Shown piece after piece: positions 27,895 to 37,418 of a stretch of DNA of 64,000 bases (the stretch's first letter is position 1; every line of letters starts with the position of its first letter). Location: NCBI RefSeq assembly GCF_052030685.1, contig NZ_JBQAJM010000001.1, forward strand, positions 92,901 through 156,900, given 5' to 3'. Source of the DNA: Caedibacter sp052030685 (GTDB lineage Bacteria; Pseudomonadota; Gammaproteobacteria; Francisellales; Francisellaceae). Made by a program: the position numbers and the translations under genes. The notes beneath the pieces were generated by a model that was given only the letters and a program-made list of their open reading frames with translations, searched no databases and was not told the DNA's origin.

Positions 27895-29400
27895 TTATTG
27901 TTTAGACAAAGCTTTTACATATAACTTCCCAGCTTTTGTATTTTTCACCGCAGAGCAGCTAGAGTTATATATCATGCCATCTTTACATTTCTCAGCATCC
28001 CATTGATTTAAAATAGTTTTAAACTGGGTCTTTGCATCATTTGATTGTATCCATTCTACAGCAGCTGGCGTATTTAACCATTTAATAACAGAATACTCCC
28101 AAAACCAACCATTTCGGGCACTTTTCAACCAACTCTGCCAACTATTACCTTTCATCCATTCTTTGCCAACATCGGTTGTTAACCACATACCAGCAGCTTT
28201 TGAGGATATAAATTGCGATAATTCGGACTCATAATACCAATTTTTGGAATCATCATGATTATCCATACTTTCAATATGCTCAAGAATGATCTTTTGTAAA
28301 TCTGCATTGGTTTTAATTACTCCTACAGTGGAATCTTTATTTAACCATTCGTTAAAAATTGGACGCATCTTACCTTTTGAATCGACCTGCCACTGACTGC
28401 CATCATAAGTTTGCAGCCATGAAATTCCTGTAGAACTTGCTAACCACAATCCACCCACATAAGTAGATAAAAATTGATCTAAATCAGAAGCATGCCAATA
28501 GCCCGCGATTGTATTTGCCTTATTGACTTTGTTAAGTAGAACTTGTTCCATTTGTTGTACGACTTGATTGATCTTATTAGGACTCCCATTATGTATAATG
28601 CCCTTTGCAACACTGTGACCATTTTTATTTCCTTCCAATAAGCTTAATCTATCCTGACCTTCTGAATCCATAAGCCACTGAGAACCTTGTGGACTCACTA
28701 GCCACTTAATACCACTTTCGGTATACAACCATTGCTGTCCTGCTTTTGTTATGAATACTTTATCTAAGTCTGATTTAAAGCTGGTGCAAGCATTTACTAC
28801 TGATTGAGTTAGTTTAAAAGCTGCTAATCCAGCTATTGCCATTGCAGCTCCTGCACTAAGTTTTTGTTTCACGTCACCATCATAGTATTTGTAGCCAGCA
28901 ACACCACCAACTCCTGCTGCTCCATAACCAATAATACTCGCGAAACTTGGCCACCACTTAGCATCTACAGAATGAAAATTAAGCGCTTTTTCATCCGAAA
29001 GCGAATTTACTTTTGCAAGCATCGACTGCTGCCCTTCATGTGTTAAGACCCAAGATTTTGCGTCTTCTGTATCTAACCAACGATTAACAACCAACGAATC
29101 TGATAAAAACCAGTTATGACCAACTTTGCTTACTAGCCAATTTTTCCCTGCTGGTGATTGAAGCCACAAAAAGCCTTTATCTGTAGCTAGCAAATTATCT
29201 AACTGCTCTTTATGGTATGTTTCTGTGGTTACTGTCTTATCAAAGTCTGGATCTAATACTTGCTCATGCAAAGTATAGTTAGCTGGAATGCTAATAGGCT
29301 CACTAGAACCTACCCCACTATCTACATTATTGCTATAACCAATACTGCTCATACCCATTAAACCTGATAATATGTAAACGTAAGTACTCTTTTTTCTCAT
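27895..29400 (-). CDS. Secreted Trp-rich nonapeptide-repeat protein
   Basis: 501 residues with AAGGAGAAAATAGC before the ATG and a signal peptide (~1-24). Most of the protein is built of repeats of the form G-x-x-W-L-x-S-x-x, for example GKNWLVSKV, GIKWLVSPQ, GSQWLMDSE, GISWLQTYD. A hydrophobic Gly/Ala segment at ~150-200 interrupts them and may cross a membrane. The C terminus C...VKNTKAGKLYV is shared with the protease-fused protein at 16214-18589. It closes the chaperone-usher operon, 21 bp after a minor pilin gene. No family name recognised; surface structural or binding role is a guess. Confidence 0.6.
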   Translation of the reverse strand: MRKKSTYVYILSGLMGMSSIGYSNNVDSGVGSSEPISIPANYTLHEQVLDPDFDKTVTTETYHKEQLDNLLATDKGFLWLQSPAGKNWLVSKVGHNWFLSDSLVVNRWLDTEDAKSWVLTHEGQQSMLAKVNSLSDEKALNFHSVDAKWWPSFASIIGYGAAGVGGVAGYKYYDGDVKQKLSAGAAMAIAGLAAFKLTQSVVNACTSFKSDLDKVFITKAGQQWLYTESGIKWLVSPQGSQWLMDSEGQDRLSLLEGNKNGHSVAKGIIHNGSPNKINQVVQQMEQVLLNKVNKANTIAGYWHASDLDQFLSTYVGGLWLASSTGISWLQTYDGSQWQVDSKGKMRPIFNEWLNKDSTVGVIKTNADLQKIILEHIESMDNHDDSKNWYYESELSQFISSKAAGMWLTTDVGKEWMKGNSWQSWLKSARNGWFWEYSVIKWLNTPAAVEWIQSNDAKTQFKTILNQWDAEKCKDGMIYNSSCSAVKNTKAGKLYVKALSKQ

Positions 29401-29421
29401 GCTATTTTCTCCTTATGTGTG

Positions 29422-29973
29422 TTAAATAAAACTTGCTTTAAATGTCAACGAAAAGTCTCCTATAAACTTCTCACTATTTGAGCCCAATGGAATAAGATCA
29501 CCCCCACTACCCTGAATATAAATACTAAACGGTATATTGCTTTGCTTCTGATTGAGCTTAATGATTTGGTTATTTAAACTATCCTTACAAAAAGGACTTT
29601 TACGCTCAACAGACAAGCAAACCTGATAACTTATTTTGCAAGCTGGACACTGTCCACTCGCATCGTTTGCATGTAAGACACAGTGCCCCTTATCTTGATT
29701 CTGACAGGTTATTGAAACCTCCAGTACATTGCTATTGGTTAACAACACTTGCCCTTGTAATTCTTTAGATTTAAAAGGAGGTAGTTTCTGATCTTTATCA
29801 AGCTTAATCTGCCCAATATTTAAATGTTGATTGGATAGATCAACTTCGACCGTTGGCATTTTGCTAGTATCAAGCGTTAAATTAAACAGAACTTGTTGTG
29901 GTGGAAGTGAACTCCCAACTGATACAATTGCTAACAGTATTCCACTTAAAAAAATAATCGTTTTTCGCATCAT
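29422..29973 (-). CDS. Secreted beta-rich protein of the fimbrial operon, possible minor pilin
   Basis: 183 residues from the ATG at 29973 (AGGTGG upstream; a GTG at 29982 is less likely). Signal peptide MMRKTIIFLSGILLAIVSVGSS, then a beta-rich protein with six cysteines (CQNQDKGHC, CPACK, CLS, FC). Length and position after the tip-adhesin gene suggest a minor fimbrial subunit or assembly factor. It is 9 bp downstream of its upstream neighbour. Not recognisable by sequence alone. Confidence 0.55.
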   Translation of the reverse strand: MMRKTIIFLSGILLAIVSVGSSLPPQQVLFNLTLDTSKMPTVEVDLSNQHLNIGQIKLDKDQKLPPFKSKELQGQVLLTNSNVLEVSITCQNQDKGHCVLHANDASGQCPACKISYQVCLSVERKSPFCKDSLNNQIIKLNQKQSNIPFSIYIQGSGGDLIPLGSNSEKFIGDFSLTFKASFI

Positions 29974-29982
29974 AACTTCCAC

Positions 29983-30480
29983 CTAATAGTCTACCGAAAC
30001 ATGACAAACAAGCTGCCCTTTATAGATACCTCTTTGATAAGAGGCATTTCCGCCAACTTTTTTAACTAAAAGTAAAAATTCAGTACCTCGTTGTGGCACT
30101 CGCCTATTCCTAGCTCCTAACGGTTCCGCTTGGTTTTCTATACAAACATAACTCTCTAAAGTAATTGTATGAGAAGATTCATGATGTTTCATCGTTGCTT
30201 GTTCACATTTCATGCGATAACTAGGGTTAGGAATATTGCTTAGAAAACTTATATTTGAAGATTTACCTGCATAAACATAGTCAGCCTCATTAGCTACCGA
30301 ACAGTTGTGGGTAACCGTCTTTACTTGTGATGTAAAATCAATATTGTTGCTACCATCGACTTGAACAGTAAACCAAGGCTTTACCTCAAGCTCGCTATCA
30401 ATTGTAACCTCTGCTGTATTAGAAGCAATACAACTCAACGGAAATATAAACAGTCCTACCCATTTTATTATTTTGTTCAT
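29983..30480 (-). CDS. Secreted protein of the fimbrial operon, possible minor pilin
   Basis: 165 residues from the ATG at 30480; the ATG at 30486 is too close to AGGGAG. Signal peptide (KWVGLFIFPLSCIASNTA), start of mature part AEVTIDSELEVKPWFTVQVD resembling the N-terminal donor-strand region of CS1-type pilins (short beta strand after cleavage). Four cysteines. Ends with a beta strand (YKGQLVCHVSVDY) like the end of the major pilin. Probably a minor subunit of the alternate chaperone-usher fibre. Confidence 0.55.
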   Translation of the reverse strand: MNKIIKWVGLFIFPLSCIASNTAEVTIDSELEVKPWFTVQVDGSNNIDFTSQVKTVTHNCSVANEADYVYAGKSSNISFLSNIPNPSYRMKCEQATMKHHESSHTITLESYVCIENQAEPLGARNRRVPQRGTEFLLLVKKVGGNASYQRGIYKGQLVCHVSVDY

Positions 30481-30492
30481 TGCCATCTCTCC

Positions 30493-31488
30493 CTAAAAGT
30501 TTGCCGTAAGTACAAGCACAGTCTTATTTGTGTACTTGCCTACCTTTGCCTGTTTAACCGCAGCTGCAGCCGCAAGTAAATCGACATTTAGTTCATTGGA
30601 AGCTTGCCGTATAGCGATAGATTGATTTTGATCCGTTTTTAATTCCTGATTATTTATTTTTAATGTCAATGGAATGTGTTCGTCATCACCATTTTTCAAA
30701 ACACAACCGTCTTGATAGCTGTCACAGCTTTTAAGTTTTACTTGAACGTTATTAGCATTAGTCACATAAGGTATACTAGCCGTTGCATGATAATTACCGG
30801 AGCTACTATTTTCAGTGAGTGTGACCTTATATGATGACGGCCCTTTTAACTTTATGTAAGGCAAAAAATTAAGCGTCATCTGTATTTGATTATCAACTTT
30901 AATTTCCTTATATTCCTTCGGATTACGATCATGTTGATTTTGATATCGATTAAGCCAAAAACTGCCATTAAGCTTGACTTTACCCGAGCAATTTGAAATT
31001 CCTGCTGAATCAGCAAGCTGGATATTATCAAACCTAAAATGCAATTTCTTAATATGATATAAATCAGAAGAACGAATAGATAAGTGACCAGGACTCTTAC
31101 CGAAGGATTTTACAGGAGAATTGTTCAAGTAAAAATTATCACCTTCTGAGGTCACTGTGCCGGTTAACTCAACACCATTGTTACAACTTAAACTGATCTT
31201 GTTAGATAGTGTCCCTTTAGAGTTAGCGTTGCAATAATTGTAAAAGCTATATCCACAATAATAATTAAAATGCCCATTTAAAGATTGATTTATTTTTCCA
31301 TTTAAATCTAGCTGCCCTACATCAAAAATTAGCTGACGATCAAATGTCACCTTAGAGGTTATAATTCCCCCAGTCTGTGTAATCTTTTTCTCAGCCAAAT
31401 CAACGTTAATGCTTATTGTATTGGCACTTATATAGCAAAAGCTCATTAATAGATACCCTACCAATATATTAGAACATTTTCTTACCAT
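30493..31488 (-). CDS. Putative fimbrial tip adhesin (CfaE-like position)
   Basis: 331 residues from the ATG at 31488 (GAGGT upstream); the longer frame to 31521 overlaps the usher and has no SD. Signal peptide MVRKCSNILVGYLLMSFCYISA. Two-domain layout: Cys-rich N-terminal ~200 residues, and a C-terminal ~130 residues beginning QMTLNFLPYIKLKGPSSYKV that looks pilin-like, ending in a beta strand. CS1/CFA-I operons encode a tip adhesin of ~360 residues directly after the usher; order and size fit. Sequence identity to CfaE is not obvious. Confidence 0.6.
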   Translation of the reverse strand: MVRKCSNILVGYLLMSFCYISANTISINVDLAEKKITQTGGIITSKVTFDRQLIFDVGQLDLNGKINQSLNGHFNYYCGYSFYNYCNANSKGTLSNKISLSCNNGVELTGTVTSEGDNFYLNNSPVKSFGKSPGHLSIRSSDLYHIKKLHFRFDNIQLADSAGISNCSGKVKLNGSFWLNRYQNQHDRNPKEYKEIKVDNQIQMTLNFLPYIKLKGPSSYKVTLTENSSSGNYHATASIPYVTNANNVQVKLKSCDSYQDGCVLKNGDDEHIPLTLKINNQELKTDQNQSIAIRQASNELNVDLLAAAAAVKQAKVGKYTNKTVLVLTANF

Positions 31489-31496
31489 CACACACC

Positions 31497-33965
31497 TCAA
31501 CACGTAAATGCACCAACCCAATAACCAGGTTGAGCACTTGTTATTTCATTTGCATTTAAATCATAAGCACATTTCTCGGCTTTCGTTGCAATCGTTAACG
31601 CAGGTTTTACCTTACTCACACTTGTGACAAAAAATCCTGACTCATCGCTATAAGTTGCCATATCGCCATAGCTTAATAGTTTGGCACCGCGAATTGGATT
31701 GCCTTTGCCATCAATAACTTGACCAACAACCTCAATCACCGGAAATGCTGCTCTTGACAGATAATAAATAGAACCAGGATAAAGACTGACAAACTCTCGC
31801 TTATCTGAGTACTGTAGCAATTGCGCTTCATCTTGATGATCACTCAATGAAACCTTGTATTGTTTATAATGAGGCAGTGCAATGAAGTTATTCCCCTTAT
31901 AAACTGGATAACTGACACCATTGATCTGTGCTGCCATCTTGTGGTTTTTATCTTCTGTATCCAGATGAATAACCACACCTGACTTACCACGGTGATCATT
32001 GTGTAGCGCAATGCTTTGTGGCGTGAGACTTATACCACCATAGAGACTACCTGAAGCGGAATAATTTTCACGATTATTTTGACTGACCACGGATGTTGCT
32101 AGATCCCCCTGCAGATAACTTGACGCCAGACTTGTTGACAACATACCATTAACATAATCTTTACGATAATCAACATTGGCATTGATATATCTTATATGCT
32201 CATTGTCTAGATTTGGTCTGAAGCTTAAGCCATTAGAAATCTGCTTATCACTCGGTGAATAGCGTAAGTAATCACTTAACGTATTACCACTACCAAAGGT
32301 ATAAGAAATATTGAGCATAAAGGCGTAATTATTTTGCTTCTCCCCGTCTCCTTGCAAACTTCTGTCATAACTTATCGATGCATTAACATACCAATTATGT
32401 CGTTGATACAACGTATGAAAATACGAAGCATTCAGATTATCCTTATTGGTGTGAAAACTATAACTATAAGTACCCGAAATCGACCCTAACTTGATCGATT
32501 CTAAATTTAGATAAGGTGATAGCCCAACTCTATTGTAACGTGATTTAAAGGGGCTATAAGCATTATCACTTTTGCTATTTGTATTGTACCAAGCGCTCAC
32601 TGAAAAATATCTAAAATAGCTATTAGACAACTGCAGGTTATAACCATAGTTAGCCCCAGAATCTACGGCAACTGTCTGCGTTATTTGTGTATTTAAAGGC
32701 AAAGAAACTTCGCTATCCCATTCAGCAACTGCCAAGTTATTTACACCATAACCACCAAAATTCATAATCATTGTCTCATTGATCGCAGTTGCAAAACTTC
32801 CACCCAAGTAAGGAGCTTTGATCACTGAGTCTTGATCTTTAGCTACTACACCCAACCACACACGATAGTTTTTATTATTATCGTGAAGCTTTGATAAAGA
32901 CGATGGTTTATTGATCATCGCTGTCTTAGTTTGAACTACTTGACCTGCCTGAGTAATTTCGATTCTGACCGGGTAAATACCACTTGGAAAACTCTCTGTT
33001 TGTAATAAGTGATTGCCTGCGCTAAAATTCTGCACCGAAATTAAACGACCATCTTTGTAGACATTGACTACTGAATTGGCATTGATAAACAAAGGTATCG
33101 GAATAAGTGATGCTTTTTGTGATGACAACGATAAATTATCAGAGCTACCTAGTTCGCTAATCACACCTGTGCCATTAAACGCATAATTCAAGCTATACGT
33201 ATTCTGACCACTGTAAAAATTAGCATTATTAAAATAGCCTAAACGTGAATACATCGTCTCTTTATCATATTGCCAATAGACATTATTCACTCGCACATCA
33301 CTGCTTTGGCGATTTTGCTGCAAAAAAACGCTGCTATTTAAATGATTACGACCATAGCCTGTGGCATTATCAAGCTCAAGATAATAATTAGTATCACGAT
33401 GATCTGCATAATTAAAATTAAATCGATAACCAAAAAATGAACTTAGATGAGTAACCTCGGGCGCACTAAGATATTTATCATTTTGCTGTGACTGATAGCT
33501 AAATGCTTCAGCAGGCAGCCATAACTTCAAACGCATACTATTTAAATCTAATTGTGTCATCATAAAAGGTAAATTACGCTGACACAAACCACTTTGATCC
33601 CACACAGGTGAGCAATCAATGGTTTTACTGGAATCAACCCCTTGAGCAAATAGTTGATTTAAAATCAATCGCGCACCATCTTTCAGATGAACACTGGTAT
33701 TGTCAAACAAACCATTTGACTCAAGGAAAATTTTACCTTTATCTAGTCGAATCATATGCTGCCCCAATTCAACCCCCAAAATAGAGACGTCCACCTCAAT
33801 GGCATCAGCTAATTGTGAGGCAAAATCTTCTGGGATCGTTTCTAGACCCTCAATCCCGTTTTTGAATTTATCATCCAAAGAAACAGAAAGAGTTGCCCCT
33901 ATTGGCAAGGGCAACAAACCTATCCAAACAAATGACAAGAGCTGTTTAAACCTTTTAAATCTCAT
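31497..33965 (-). CDS. Outer-membrane usher of alternate (CS1/alpha) chaperone-usher family
   Basis: 822 residues; CfaC-type ushers are ~870. Signal peptide (FVWIGLLPLPIGA), then a plug and beta-barrel region rich in alternating aromatic strands. Typical usher segments are seen: VVNVYKDGRLISVQNF, GNHLLQTESFPSGIYPVRIE. A small C-terminal Ig-like domain (IEVVGQVIDGKGNPIRGAKL) ends with a Cys pair. It transports pilin-chaperone complexes across the outer membrane. Between the major pilin and the tip-adhesin candidate, as in cfaABCE. Confidence 0.85.
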   Translation of the reverse strand: MRFKRFKQLLSFVWIGLLPLPIGATLSVSLDDKFKNGIEGLETIPEDFASQLADAIEVDVSILGVELGQHMIRLDKGKIFLESNGLFDNTSVHLKDGARLILNQLFAQGVDSSKTIDCSPVWDQSGLCQRNLPFMMTQLDLNSMRLKLWLPAEAFSYQSQQNDKYLSAPEVTHLSSFFGYRFNFNYADHRDTNYYLELDNATGYGRNHLNSSVFLQQNRQSSDVRVNNVYWQYDKETMYSRLGYFNNANFYSGQNTYSLNYAFNGTGVISELGSSDNLSLSSQKASLIPIPLFINANSVVNVYKDGRLISVQNFSAGNHLLQTESFPSGIYPVRIEITQAGQVVQTKTAMINKPSSLSKLHDNNKNYRVWLGVVAKDQDSVIKAPYLGGSFATAINETMIMNFGGYGVNNLAVAEWDSEVSLPLNTQITQTVAVDSGANYGYNLQLSNSYFRYFSVSAWYNTNSKSDNAYSPFKSRYNRVGLSPYLNLESIKLGSISGTYSYSFHTNKDNLNASYFHTLYQRHNWYVNASISYDRSLQGDGEKQNNYAFMLNISYTFGSGNTLSDYLRYSPSDKQISNGLSFRPNLDNEHIRYINANVDYRKDYVNGMLSTSLASSYLQGDLATSVVSQNNRENYSASGSLYGGISLTPQSIALHNDHRGKSGVVIHLDTEDKNHKMAAQINGVSYPVYKGNNFIALPHYKQYKVSLSDHQDEAQLLQYSDKREFVSLYPGSIYYLSRAAFPVIEVVGQVIDGKGNPIRGAKLLSYGDMATYSDESGFFVTSVSKVKPALTIATKAEKCAYDLNANEITSAQPGYWVGAFTC

Positions 33966-34049
33966 CTAAATGACTCTCTCGACTATATTTTTATGTTATT
34001 GAACAACTCCCCATCGTAAAATGATTTACGACAGGGATAGTAAATTTAG

Positions 34050-34562
34050 TTAAAAATCAGTTGATATCTTAAAGGTGAAGTTTCCTGAATATTCGCCTTC
34101 TGGATAAGCGCTAGAGCCATCACCATAGGTTACTACTAACTCTTTGGTATCACCTGATGAGTTTAGCTTCAGCTTTTTGTCGCTCCCAGAAGTCTCATTA
34201 ATCTCTTTATCATCTATGCTAAAAGCCACAGGCATTTTGTTTTCACCTGATTTAATGACATATGATCCACCATCTTTATCCCCACTAGCAACCGTCACAA
34301 CTACCTCTCCTGATGTAGTATCATTCCACGTAATAAAGTTATCAATCCTTGAAGTTCCTTTATTTGTTTCTAACGCACCCCTTTTCACAGCACTAGTAGA
34401 TGTATCTTCTGTCATCTTAAGTTTATCCTGAAGAGTTTTTGCCCCCACCTCAATCTCAACTGTAATCTTTTTTGTAACGCTGTCACTTGCATCTGCAAAA
34501 CATGCACTGCTAAACAATGCTGTTACAACACCTGCCATTAAGATTTTCTTACTTTTTAACAT
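34050..34562 (-). CDS. Major pilin of CS1/alpha-type fimbria
   Basis: 170 residues, SD AAAGGAGAG. Signal peptide MLKSKKILMAGVVTALFSSACFA; mature start DASDSVTKKITVEIEVGAKT with an N-terminal beta strand that would act as donor strand. No cysteine in the mature part, which is usual for CFA/I-type pilins and unlike FimA. Ends YSGNFTFKISTDF, a terminal beta strand. Second gene after the chaperone, before the usher. High copy expected, in line with the good SD. Confidence 0.75.
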   Translation of the reverse strand: MLKSKKILMAGVVTALFSSACFADASDSVTKKITVEIEVGAKTLQDKLKMTEDTSTSAVKRGALETNKGTSRIDNFITWNDTTSGEVVVTVASGDKDGGSYVIKSGENKMPVAFSIDDKEINETSGSDKKLKLNSSGDTKELVVTYGDGSSAYPEGEYSGNFTFKISTDF

Positions 34563-34700
34563 AATATTCTCTCCTTTTGGTTTGATAATATGAGCTCTAA
34601 CCTTTCAGCAAGCAAAAGCTTACGAGAAAGATCAAAACTCTGTTGGTTAAACTTGAAACAATAAATAGCTAATCGGATTTATTTGATTTGCCCGCTTGGA

Positions 34701-35486
34701 CTAGACAATTGAATAACTTTGGCTGTAAGCACGCTTACCGTTTTCAAAAACCTCAACATTAACACTATCAGCCAATGGCACTGTGTCTATTATTTTGGGA
34801 TTTGATGGGTAAACTTTATATCTTTGTTCAAATAGATTCTGATCATCACAATGTTGCTCTTTCAAGTCTACAGACAACTTCTGTAGCTCCTCTTTAGGTT
34901 TACATTTTGCCTTGACTCCAACCTCAACTAGCGCATTACCATCATTGTCAATTTCAATATGCTTATCTTTGAATTTAACACTCGTCTGATAATTGGTATT
35001 TTGCGGCTGAACCACTAAGATACTCGAGAAGCCGATCATAATGCCAACGCCCGCAGATATCTCACCACTTGACAAAGCTTCTTCATCATTAATCTCAAAC
35101 CCATCTTCTTTCTTCGGTAATACTGGAATCATATTGACACGATAATAGCTAATCTGATCTTTGCTCCTACCTTTTGGATGGTAAAAACGAATATTTTTGG
35201 ACTGTCCCGGTGGAATAATCAATCTACTTGGGGTAATAAATAATCCTTCTGACATTTCTTTAGAAGATAGCATTTTCTCGACTTTATCTTTAGACAAAGG
35301 ATTCTTCACTTCCAACAATTCAACTTTGACATAGGCTGTTTTGCTTGAATCATTGTTATGAATAGTCTTTGAAAACGCAAGCTTATCTTCAGACCAAATA
35401 TCATAAAGACTATCCACAGCAATATTTGCAGATGCCACGCCTGTCATGCTTAACAATCCCACTAAAATCAATTTTTTGAATCTCAC
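34701..35486 (-). CDS. Periplasmic fimbrial chaperone (CS1/alpha type)
   Basis: 261 residues, GTG start with GGGAG upstream. Signal peptide MRFKKLILVGLLSMTGVASA. N-terminal Ig-like domain with PSRLIIPPGQSKNIRFYHP, the chaperone G1-strand region, and YRVNMIPVLPKK; C-terminal Ig-like domain at ~165-261. It binds pilins by donor-strand complementation and delivers them to the usher. First structural gene of the operon, 81 bp after the regulator gene at 35567-36265. Confidence 0.8.
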   Translation of the reverse strand: MRFKKLILVGLLSMTGVASANIAVDSLYDIWSEDKLAFSKTIHNNDSSKTAYVKVELLEVKNPLSKDKVEKMLSSKEMSEGLFITPSRLIIPPGQSKNIRFYHPKGRSKDQISYYRVNMIPVLPKKEDGFEINDEEALSSGEISAGVGIMIGFSSILVVQPQNTNYQTSVKFKDKHIEIDNDGNALVEVGVKAKCKPKEELQKLSVDLKEQHCDDQNLFEQRYKVYPSNPKIIDTVPLADSVNVEVFENGKRAYSQSYSIV

Positions 35487-35566
35487 TAATTTACTCCCAT
35501 CAAACTTTGCGAATTAATTACAACACTCAAAAATCTAAAATGCACTTGATATAATGTACCCATTTG

Positions 35567-36265
35567 TTAACAACAAGGCACATTCAGCATATACCCCCCT
35601 CGGTTGACAGTTTTAATTAACGGTTTGTTTGTTTTTTGAGTATGTAATTTTTTTCTTAATTTACTCATCAAAACATCAATGGTTCTATCCATGCCATCAT
35701 AAGGGCGATCATATACCCACCAATAAAGCTCATCTCTTGAAACAACTTGATTTTGGCGCTGTGCCAACAAATCAAGCGCAAATGACTCTGACTGTGTTAA
35801 CTTGTACTGAGTCCCCTTATGGTCAACTAGAATTTTCCTATCTATATTAAACCGATAATCGCCAATAATAATATCTTCAGACTGATTACAATGCTCATCA
35901 GCTTTTAACACCCGCAAGGTTGACTCAATTTTTCGTGAGAGTATTTTGATATTCATATCTCCACACAAGTAATCCACAGCGCCAGCACAATAAAAGGACA
36001 TTTCTAATTCAGTATCCTCAACACCTCCTACGACAATAACAGGAAGCTTGTTGTATTGCTTACAGAGTCTATCGCATATAGCAATATTTGTTTGATGTCC
36101 ATCAAATGCTGACATCACTAAAAGAGAAATTTTTTGTGTTTTAATCTGTTTTTGTAACTGTAAAGTGTGGTGACATATGAGAAAACGGCAATTTGGTAAA
36201 CACAAAATCAATTGCTGCATCTGCGTTTTATGTATACCAAATAGTAAGATATTATTTTTGAACAC
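35567..36265 (-). CDS. OmpR-type winged-helix regulator with degenerate receiver domain
   Basis: 232 residues, GTG start. The C-terminal ~100 residues form a clear OmpR/PhoB winged helix (YKLTQSESFALDLLAQRQ, SRDELYWWVY, RTIDVLMSKLRKKL, IKTVNRGGYML). The N-terminal ~120 residues align with a receiver, but the acidic pair after strand 1 reads GI (LLFGIHK), the phospho-acceptor Asp position reads Ser (LVMSAFDG), and the conserved Lys loop reads DYLCGDM. It therefore probably works without phosphorylation. It lies directly upstream of the fimbrial chaperone, so control of the fimbrial operon is the natural guess. The histidine kinase at 51240 is canonical and not an obvious partner. Confidence 0.8.
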   Translation of the reverse strand: MFKNNILLFGIHKTQMQQLILCLPNCRFLICHHTLQLQKQIKTQKISLLVMSAFDGHQTNIAICDRLCKQYNKLPVIVVGGVEDTELEMSFYCAGAVDYLCGDMNIKILSRKIESTLRVLKADEHCNQSEDIIIGDYRFNIDRKILVDHKGTQYKLTQSESFALDLLAQRQNQVVSRDELYWWVYDRPYDGMDRTIDVLMSKLRKKLHTQKTNKPLIKTVNRGGYMLNVPCC

Positions 36266-36633
36266 ACCCCAGACCTATACTTTCGTCAATAGAAAACTCT
36301 CGGGTGGTATCCTAAAATAACCATGCCAATTAGTTAGGTAATAAAAAGTCTAATGATGTATTTTTATAATTATTTAGGTGGGATATATTATTTTTTGTCA
36401 CAAGGTGGCATAAATAGGCACTGTTTCTTTACCTCACTCACTTGTCATTTAGGTGTTGTTTAGGCGCACCTGTAACTTTGAGTCATCCCTAATGCTGTTA
36501 TTTTATTTAGGATTCCAAGACTATTATCATATTCCTGCCCACTTTGATTGTGTAAACGTTGGCTGAGCGTAAGTCGAAGCCTGTATTGGCGTTTTGACTT
36601 AAAGGAAATGATTTGCATGCGGTATAAAAATGA
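36266..36633. other. 368-bp gene-free stretch upstream of the OmpR-type regulator
   Basis: No gene supported. Expected to hold the promoter of the regulator-fimbrial operon and the 3' end of the coiled-coil gene transcript. A hairpin-capable segment (AAGTCGAAGCC ... GGC ... GACTT, about 36570-36602) lies just after the stop of the coiled-coil gene, without a T tract. I could not place a promoter with confidence. Confidence 0.4.
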
Positions 36634-37418
36634 TTACATTTGATGCTTAACCACATTATCACTGGTAGATTCATAACCATTGAACATTTTCATAGATGAT
36701 TGGCTGCTAGGACTATCTTTTAAGTTACCATCACTCACTGCATCATTAGGCATTAGGTTCTGATTTTTATCGCTCGCATTGTAAGCTTTCACACCCATAC
36801 CTGATGCACCTGCCAAGAGCACTGCCACTGCAGGAGTTGCAAATACACTTGCTACAGCATATACAGCACCTGCACTGATAACAGCAGCTATACTACTGCC
36901 ATAGCTGCTCCAAAAATCTTCTGTTTGTTGAGAAGTATTTTGAGAACTCATAAACTCTTTTTGGAAGTTTACAGAAGCTTCCTTAAAGTTTTTGCCTACA
37001 GCAGAATCTGTGTTGATTGAGTCAGGAGCTTTGAAACTTTCACGTATAACGTTTTCTATTGTATAACTTTGTTCTTTCAAAACCTCATCTAAAGTTAGAC
37101 CATTAGATTCTGATGATTTCTTAAGCATTTCAGCATTTGCCTGCTTTTCATCATTTAAAGCTTGTTTCGTATCATCTAAATCACCCTTTAATGCTTTAAG
37201 TTCATTTCGCAACTTTTCAATTAAAAGGTCTTTATCAGTGCTCTCTTTGCGTAAAGCGTTGTTTTCCTTATTTAACTCTTCAACCTTTTTCTGGTTTAAT
37301 AACACTTCTTGTTGATGCTTTTGGTTGCTGTTAGTAAGTTGATCAACTCTCTCTCCCAGAACATCAATTAACTCAGCTTTTTCTTTGAGCTTATTGTTTT
37401 TTTCCTCAATGTCTTTGA
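36634..37418 (-). CDS. 3' part of frameshifted coiled-coil membrane protein
   Basis: Open from the frameshift region to the stop at 36634; the first start in this frame is a GTG at 37305 with no SD (223 residues from there). Upstream of that GTG the frame continues as coding-like coiled coil (KAELIDVLGERVDQLTNS) back to the A7 run at 37423-37429, where it would join the gene at 37419-37898 after adding one base. Contents: coiled coil to ~70, polar stretch, hydrophobic Ala/Val/Gly-rich segment at ~135-175 (likely membrane-inserting), Ser/Asn-rich tail. With the 5' part it makes a ~421-residue protein. Confidence 0.55.
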
